Assembly: GCA_002373775.1 (NCBI GenBank)
Contig: DFJW01000083.1
Location: 94,790-158,789 of the forward strand
Reading direction: 5' to 3'
From: Ruminococcus flavefaciens
Lineage (GTDB): Bacteria; Bacillota; Clostridia; Oscillospirales; Ruminococcaceae
DNA: 64,000 bases
A program made the position numbers and the translations under genes. Under the pieces are notes generated by a model that saw nothing but the letters and a program-made list of their open reading frames with translations, did no database searches and was not told the DNA's origin. This document shows, one piece after another, positions 59,131 through 64,000 of the stretch (the stretch's first letter is position 1; each line of letters starts with the position of its first letter).

Positions 59131-60318
59131 TCAGTCCGCCAGATTCTCACAGAGAGTTATCGCTATTATATCTGTGGAGTAATCGCTGCTCACAAAACAG
59201 TCAACTGTCTCGACTTTCCTGTATATCCCGTCATCTCCGAGCTGCCTGGTGGTAAGGCGTATCATCTTTGTTCCGGACTTATATTCTTTTATAAGATTCT
59301 CCCTGTTGAAGGTAGCTTCAAATAACTCGCGGTCTTCCGGATGCATACTGTTTACGCCATGTTCTATAAGTTCGTCAAATACGCCTGTTGACGGGCAGTT
59401 GGTCGATGTGAAATCCTGATGTGCCATGGCGTAGTATGTGTTCCTTGTCAGATTCGTGAATATAATGAGCGGATAACGGTACAATACAGCTTCTATCAGC
59501 AGATTGAGCGAACTTGATGTACTCTGTACTTCAAGTATATCATTAAATTCATCTGTTCCTCTGTACGTCTGGCAGAGTTCAAGATACTCTTTCTCCGGCA
59601 TGGGCTTCGCGAACAGATAGCCCTGTATCTTATTGCAGTCGCAGGAGCGAAGAAACGCAAGTTGTTCCTTTGTCTCGACTCCTTCTGCAACTGTCTTCAT
59701 GTGTAGACGGTGCGCAAATGTGAATATGCTCTCAAGCACTATCTTTTCCTTCTCATCCTCACAGTTATGACTGAGAAGAGATTTGTCGATCTTCAGTACA
59801 TCCGCAGGTATGTCCTTTATGAATTGCAGAGACGACAGCCCACTGCCAAAATCGTCTATGGCTACTGTGAATCCCGCTTTTCTTATGGATATGATCCAGT
59901 CCAGAAGCAAAGCTTCTTCATCGACCATCGCGGATTCGGTTATCTCTATCTCCAGCAATGGATGCGGAAGATCATATTTATCCATCATTGACGCCAGTCT
60001 CTCGGCAAAGTTTTTCTCATGGATATGTTTCCTTGAAAAATTGACCGATATAGGATACTGCGGCATCATATTCTGTTTTTCAAGGGTTCTGCATACCTGT
60101 TCTGTGACGTACCAGTCAATATCCATTATGAGATCTGAACCTTCAGCTTCCGGTATAAAACTGTCCGGAGGAATAATTGTGCCGTCAGGTCTTATCCAGC
60201 GCACAAGCGCCTCTGCGCTCTTCAGCTGCCCTGTCATGGTAACACACATCGGCTGGTAGTATACACATAATTCATTATTATTCAAAGCGTTTCTTATCTC
60301 TGCAGCAGAATACCTCAT
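59131..60318 (-). CDS. EAL-domain cyclic-di-GMP phosphodiesterase with C-terminal PAS-like region
   Basis: 395 aa. N-terminal EAL domain with catalytic signature intact: AEALVRW, ISVNFSR, EIEITESA, AIDDFGSG, KIDKSLL, AEGVET. It should hydrolyse c-di-GMP to pGpG. The C-terminal 140 residues (ILEVQSTSSSLNLLIEAVLYRYPLIIFTNL onward, HPEDRELF, IRLTTRQLGDDGIYR) resemble a PAS-like sensory fold, an order opposite to the usual sensor-first layout. Start 60318 has AAAGGATGG; longer frames lack a ribosome site. Cytoplasmic. Confidence 0.9.
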   Translation of the reverse strand: MRYSAAEIRNALNNNELCVYYQPMCVTMTGQLKSAEALVRWIRPDGTIIPPDSFIPEAEGSDLIMDIDWYVTEQVCRTLEKQNMMPQYPISVNFSRKHIHEKNFAERLASMMDKYDLPHPLLEIEITESAMVDEEALLLDWIISIRKAGFTVAIDDFGSGLSSLQFIKDIPADVLKIDKSLLSHNCEDEKEKIVLESIFTFAHRLHMKTVAEGVETKEQLAFLRSCDCNKIQGYLFAKPMPEKEYLELCQTYRGTDEFNDILEVQSTSSSLNLLIEAVLYRYPLIIFTNLTRNTYYAMAHQDFTSTNCPSTGVFDELIEHGVNSMHPEDRELFEATFNRENLIKEYKSGTKMIRLTTRQLGDDGIYRKVETVDCFVSSDYSTDIIAITLCENLAD

Positions 60319-60581
60319 ATAAATCCCATCCTTTCGTCTGAGAATCAGAATACTTCTCCGACCAATATCGGCGGTCTCAGTGTATTCCATTGGATTTCTT
60401 CTTATCCTCATATACTGCTTACATCCCGGATATGAAAGCATATATAATACTATAGATTTAATTGCATATAACTATTCATTTTAATTATATCACGCTTTTC
60501 ATGATTATTCTACATCTTTGTGTGAATTGCGTATAAATTTCTAACATATTCCATGCAAATTATTAATGCCTTGCAAATAAC

Positions 60582-60614
60582 AAAAGCACCCACGATGTAC
60601 TGTGAGCGCTTCCT
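60582..60614 (-). terminator. Terminator of the GH-ispF operon
   Basis: Minus-strand AGCGCTCAC / GTGGGTGCT with two G-U pairs, followed by TTTTGTTATTTG. The rest of 60319-60581 is AT-rich upstream region of the EAL gene; a TATTAT -10-like box is present near 60440 but no clear -35, so I do not call a promoter. Confidence 0.65.
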
Positions 60615-60631
60615 ATATACTGAGTTTTGCT

Positions 60632-61126
60632 TCAGTTTATGTCGTCGGGTTCTTTTTTTACAAGCAGTGCGACTGCATGTGCTGACATCCCGAGTTTTTC
60701 ACCGGTAAAGCCAAGATGCTCCTCTGTTGTGGCTTTGACACTTATCTGCGAAACGCTGCATCCGCATACTGCCGCTATGTTCTCGCGCATAGTCAATATG
60801 TACGGGGCAAGTTTCGGTGCCTGTGCTATGACTGTTGCATCTATATTGCCTATACAATAACCGGTTTCTGATATGCGGCTGCATACTACTTTCATCAGTT
60901 CCATGCTGTCTGCATCCTTGAAACTGTTGTCATTGTCCGGGAAAAGATGTCCGATATCCCCCATTGCAAGTGCTCCGAGCATTGCGTCCATTATCGCATG
61001 CGCAAGCACATCTGCATCAGAGTGTCCGAGAAGCCCTTCGGTATGAGGTATATCGACTCCTCCGAGTATCAGTTTCCTTCCGGCTGTAAGTTTGTGTACG
61101 TCGTATCCGTGTCCTATCCTGAACAT
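60632..61126 (-). CDS. ispF: 2-C-methyl-D-erythritol 2,4-cyclodiphosphate synthase
   Basis: 164 aa, normal length. [40 protein letters not shown] (metal Asp/His) and FPDND. Fifth enzyme of the non-mevalonate isoprenoid pathway, cyclising CDP-ME-2-phosphate. GAGGG before the ATG, 7 bp after ispD. Confidence 0.97.
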   Translation of the reverse strand: MFRIGHGYDVHKLTAGRKLILGGVDIPHTEGLLGHSDADVLAHAIMDAMLGALAMGDIGHLFPDNDNSFKDADSMELMKVVCSRISETGYCIGNIDATVIAQAPKLAPYILTMRENIAAVCGCSVSQISVKATTEEHLGFTGEKLGMSAHAVALLVKKEPDDIN

Positions 61127-61133
61127 ATTTCCC

Positions 61134-61817
61134 TCATTTCCTGTCAGCTGACATCAGCACTTCTGCTATGCGGATGTCTTCCGGTGTCGTTATTTTGATA
61201 TTCGTATAGTCTCCGACTGTCATGCAGACTTTTCCGCCTATGGCTTCGACAAGCTGACAGTCATCTGTAAAGTCAAGTCCATGCTCAAGCGCAAAATCCA
61301 CACCTTCAAAGTATAACTCACGCCTGAATATCTGCGGAGTCTGAGTGATATAGAGTGAACTGCGCGGAGGCGTATCCGTTATCAGTCCGTCGTCAACTGT
61401 CTTTATTGTATCCTTTACCGGTACGCCAAGTGTTGCACCGCCGAATACAGATGCATCTTTTATCACCTTTTCGATATGCTCAGGTCTGACCAGCGGACGT
61501 GCTCCGTCATGTATCGCCACGAGTGATGAAGTCCTGGAAATGCAGCGTATGCCGTTGATAACGCTCTCCTGCCGCGTCTTTCCGCCGACTGTACACTTCG
61601 CAAGCTTTGTTATCCCTGCTGCTTCTGCTTCCGCTTTTATTGCCGGTATATCGTCCTCGCGGGCTACTATCACTATCTCACTTATGCTCTCGCATTTCTG
61701 GAATGCCTGCATCGTTGCTCCGATAACAAGCCGTTCTCCCAGCGGCAGAAGTATTTTATTTACTCCGCCCATGCGCGTTGAATTGCCGGCGCATACGATA
61801 ACTACGGATGTCTCCAT
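61134..61817 (-). CDS. ispD: 2-C-methyl-D-erythritol 4-phosphate cytidylyltransferase
   Basis: 227 aa. Nucleotidyltransferase loop [41 protein letters not shown] and FTDDCQLVE. Transfers CMP to methylerythritol phosphate. Its product pathway continues to ispF immediately downstream. GGGGAGA before the ATG, one base after the NUDIX stop. Confidence 0.97.
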   Translation of the reverse strand: METSVVIVCAGNSTRMGGVNKILLPLGERLVIGATMQAFQKCESISEIVIVAREDDIPAIKAEAEAAGITKLAKCTVGGKTRQESVINGIRCISRTSSLVAIHDGARPLVRPEHIEKVIKDASVFGGATLGVPVKDTIKTVDDGLITDTPPRSSLYITQTPQIFRRELYFEGVDFALEHGLDFTDDCQLVEAIGGKVCMTVGDYTNIKITTPEDIRIAEVLMSADRK

Positions 61818-61818
61818 A

Positions 61819-62325
61819 TCAGTCTCCCCTGTCTTGATATTCTTTTATCAGATTTATGGTATTGTATTCCCTGCTGTTCCATGCCTTGCCGTTTTTGCGG
61901 CTGAACATCAGTCCGGCTGCTTCATCCGGCGTATACCACACCTTGCTGAATCCGGCTTTTCTCTCGCGTTCACTGTAATCACACTCACCGCATGTATCCG
62001 ATACTTCACAGAAGTACAGATGACTGAACTGATGCCAGATCGCCGGTTCATCATATGCCCTTCTCTTTTCTTCTATGTATCCGAATCCGGTAACTGTATC
62101 CGGCAACACCTCATATCCGGTCTCCTCGCGGACTTCACGGATAAGTGTGGTGATGTCGTCCTCGCCTTCTTCCTGACCGCCTCCTGGCAGTTTCAGTTCT
62201 CCGGCTTCGCTCTCTATCATGAGCAGCTTTCCTTCACGGAATATTATGCCTCTTACTGCAACACGCTCTATTACAGATACTGTGTCACTGTAATCGCGCT
62301 TGTCCATTAAAAGAAGTCTTTTCAT
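61819..62325 (-). CDS. NUDIX hydrolase (MutT-like)
   Basis: 168 aa. NUDIX box GGGQEEGEDDITTLIREVREETGYEV fits G-x5-E-x7-REU-x-EE-x-GU. Hydrolyses a nucleoside diphosphate derivative; substrate unknown. Tightly packed between a glycosidase and ispD (4 bp and 1 bp gaps). Confidence 0.9.
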   Translation of the reverse strand: MKRLLLMDKRDYSDTVSVIERVAVRGIIFREGKLLMIESEAGELKLPGGGQEEGEDDITTLIREVREETGYEVLPDTVTGFGYIEEKRRAYDEPAIWHQFSHLYFCEVSDTCGECDYSERERKAGFSKVWYTPDEAAGLMFSRKNGKAWNSREYNTINLIKEYQDRGD

Positions 62326-62328
62326 AAC

Positions 62329-63771
62329 TCATCTGTCCACACTTGGTTCTACGGGCGATGTTCTTATACGCAGCACCGGCAGCTTTTCAAGTGTGTAATA
62401 GTAATTGTATATGCCATCTTCTGTGCTGATATCGTTTTCACCTGTTGCAGGAGGTGCAAATATCTTCAGAGTCATATCACATGCTCCGTTCAGCCTGTTT
62501 TCATAGAATGCAGGCATGAGGTCTATCGTCTTTGCTTCGGGTGATTTATAGAACCAGCGTCCGTTCAGCTCTATCATAAGATTGGAATCATCTTCAAATG
62601 CCAGTTCGCAGAAATGCGGATCGCCGTCAAAATGTACCGGCACAGCTATTCCTTCGGCGTCCTCTGAACTGCCCCAGCGAAGTCTTACAGGGAGTTCCTG
62701 CTCTTCACCGCAGGTCATGGACGGCATGAACCACTCGTCGTTGATTATCTCCTTGTATGTCTTCATTACAGGCTGCTCGATGCCCACGTTCTTATTGTTC
62801 GGATCCTCTATCTCCAGTCCGAGTCTTCCTCTGTCACGGAACTGATAGAAGGTGAAACCTGTGAACCAGTCCGCCTTCTCTTCCTTGAGAATATCACAGA
62901 ACATCTTTACCATTTCTGCCTGCTCATATGCGCCGGTAACATCGCCGTCTGAATTGAACTCTGACATTATCATCGGCTTCTCTTTACCGCCGTTGATGTA
63001 TCTGAAACGCTCATAGCTCAGCTTTGTATGCTCATAGGTCTCGCGGACTGATCCGCGTTTGTGAGTTGTGCCGCCCGGTTCAGCTACGTCATAGGGCCAG
63101 CCCCAGTGAAGTGACATGTACTTGTCAACCGACCAGATATCTGTCTCGCGGACTGCCTGTGAAAACTCCTTCTCCTTTTCGATCTCGCCGGTCTCAGGAT
63201 GCTCGACCCCGCCTATACACAGCACTGTCTGAACATTTGGTGCGTGTTCCTTTATGATACGGCTTGCCCTGCAATAGAAATCGGCTACTTCCTGATATGT
63301 GGCTCTCTTGTTGAATGAGAACCAGTTTCCTGTTGCTTCGTGATTTATGCGCAGGAACAGTCTGCCGAATGTGCGGAGATCATCACCTATGGCTGCAAGA
63401 TGCTCATCCGTGACCGCCGGATCTATGGTCAGTGTGAGGGTAACGTCCTGACCGTGTCTCCTGATATCACGCATGTATGTGAAAGGTTCGCCTTCCATAC
63501 TGCCGCCGAGTCCGCCTTTGTAGGTGAAATAATCGTCGTAGGGATAGTCCCACTGAAATGACACATCTGCGTCTTTCATAGCCTCAGAGATACGCGCCGG
63601 CCACTGCTCATCAAGAGGGTAATAGCAGTACATAAGGCTGATGCTCCTGTGAGGTCTGCCGAGCCGCTGAAGGATGTAATCCTGATCGACATACTCGCCT
63701 CGCTCACTTCCGTCTCCGAGATCAACTGCGCATTTTGCGCTGCCCATTGTGATCCTGTAAATCTTTTCCAT
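62329..63771 (-). CDS. Intracellular clan GH-A glycoside hydrolase (GH26-like)
   Basis: 480 aa without signal peptide. Catalytic acid in RINHE145ATGNWF and nucleophile in PMIMSE271FNSDG, consistent with a beta/alpha barrel of clan GH-A; the first motif resembles GH26 mannanases, but family assignment is uncertain. A C-terminal beta domain (residues about 350-480) follows. It heads the operon GH-NUDIX-ispD-ispF, an odd partner for isoprenoid genes. AAAGGAAA before the ATG; promoter within the 94-bp repeat. Confidence 0.78.
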   Translation of the reverse strand: MEKIYRITMGSAKCAVDLGDGSERGEYVDQDYILQRLGRPHRSISLMYCYYPLDEQWPARISEAMKDADVSFQWDYPYDDYFTYKGGLGGSMEGEPFTYMRDIRRHGQDVTLTLTIDPAVTDEHLAAIGDDLRTFGRLFLRINHEATGNWFSFNKRATYQEVADFYCRASRIIKEHAPNVQTVLCIGGVEHPETGEIEKEKEFSQAVRETDIWSVDKYMSLHWGWPYDVAEPGGTTHKRGSVRETYEHTKLSYERFRYINGGKEKPMIMSEFNSDGDVTGAYEQAEMVKMFCDILKEEKADWFTGFTFYQFRDRGRLGLEIEDPNNKNVGIEQPVMKTYKEIINDEWFMPSMTCGEEQELPVRLRWGSSEDAEGIAVPVHFDGDPHFCELAFEDDSNLMIELNGRWFYKSPEAKTIDLMPAFYENRLNGACDMTLKIFAPPATGENDISTEDGIYNYYYTLEKLPVLRIRTSPVEPSVDR

Positions 63772-63803
63772 AAATGGTTTCCTTTCAGATATAATACATG
63801 CTT

Positions 63804-63832
63804 ATTATAACACATAGTGAAGGAAATAGCAA
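63804..63832 (-). promoter_or_regulatory. Promoter of the GH-ispF operon, embedded in the 94-bp repeat
   Basis: Minus strand TTGCTA, 17 bp, TATAAT, about 32 bp before the ATG, the same geometry as at 13895. A weaker twin (TTGCTA-N17-TATAAG, 63898-63926) lies in the second unit. Confidence 0.8.
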
Positions 63833-63965
63833 GAGACGCGCGAAAAAACTTGACGCTCATGAATCTACGCCGCGTTCAAGGGTGCAGCGTCACGCTGCTT
63901 ATAACATATAGCGAGAAAAATAGCAAGAGACGCGCGAAAAAATTGCCGCTTATGAAACTCCGCGG
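63805..63965. repeat. Tandem 94-bp repeat, locus 2 (second unit decays)
   Basis: Units start at 63805 and 63899 (period 94), homologous to locus 1, with TTATAACA, AGTGAAGG, CGCGCGAAAAAACTTGACG, CGCGTTCAAGGGTGCAGCG and the GCAGCG-TCA-CGCTGC hairpin. The second unit diverges after about 63955. From there to 64000 I see nothing else. Confidence 0.88.
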
Positions 63966-64000
63966 AGATCAGGGGAATAATTAGAAATATTATTTTTGCC

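Overview
The window comes from a low-to-mid GC Firmicute, most likely a Ruminococcus-like member of the Clostridia. This is inferred from strong AAGGAGG ribosome sites, TTGACA-N17-TATAAT promoters, greA-lysS, DUF177-rpmF, SpoIIM, an NrtR-run NAD salvage operon and ferredoxin-dependent 2-oxoacid metabolism. Nearly all genes lie on the minus strand; the exceptions are the block at 21.0-23.1 kb, the two-component/ABC block at 27.7-32.2 kb and tRNA-Leu. I see no IS element, prophage or CRISPR array.

Layout. 0-4 kb: DUF512 radical SAM protein, rpmF, DUF177, a P-loop protein and pgi. 4-8 kb: three D,D-carboxypeptidase-family proteins, two of which have lost their catalytic residues. 8-14 kb: a six-gene operon (mscS, phosphoesterase, two flavoproteins, a small protein, rsmA) whose promoter lies inside a 94-bp tandem repeat. 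14-21 kb: TPM lipoprotein, GH2, ABC exporter, small alarmone synthetase, small DUF. 21-23 kb: an OGG-type glycosylase, a small membrane protein and an AraC regulator. 23-27.6 kb: a divergent topoisomerase IV-like pair. 27.7-32.2 kb: a two-component system and an ABC-2 exporter that share DNA boxes. 32.3-36.9 kb: NAD salvage operon (nrtR, a radical SAM-NUDIX fusion, pncA, pncB) with a palindrome over its -10. 36.9-44.5 kb: CAT, DUF624/SpoIIM pair, proC, VWA protein, macro-domain fusion, lipoprotein, luxS and an aminotransferase. 44.5-56.2 kb: a sulfur regulon. 56.3-58.5 kb: greA-lysS. 58.5-64 kb: tRNA-Leu, EAL phosphodiesterase, ispF, ispD, NUDIX, a GH-A glycosidase and a second copy of the 94-bp tandem repeat.

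Most notable system (44.5-56.2 kb). Four promoters share an operator of the form GTTATAGG-N5-CCTATAAC. In three of them it lies exactly 17 bp from a TATTGGACA -35 element. They serve (i) an acyl-CoA ligase, (ii) a four-subunit 2-oxoacid:ferredoxin oxidoreductase, (iii) a methyltransferase/cystathionine lyase/cysteine synthase/lysR operon and (iv) a sulfonate-type ABC importer. The last two also carry short, well-initiated leader peptides with Cys-Cys-Cys-Met runs. In front of the cysteine operon the leader is followed by a terminator, and the terminator's 5' arm is perfectly complementary over 9 nt to a segment just after the first Cys run. That is the layout of a ribosome-mediated cysteine attenuator, here layered under a LysR-type activator. 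Together with luxS (42.8 kb) this suggests methionine-to-cysteine conversion and organosulfur uptake under double control, with an unexpected link to ferredoxin-dependent 2-oxoacid metabolism.
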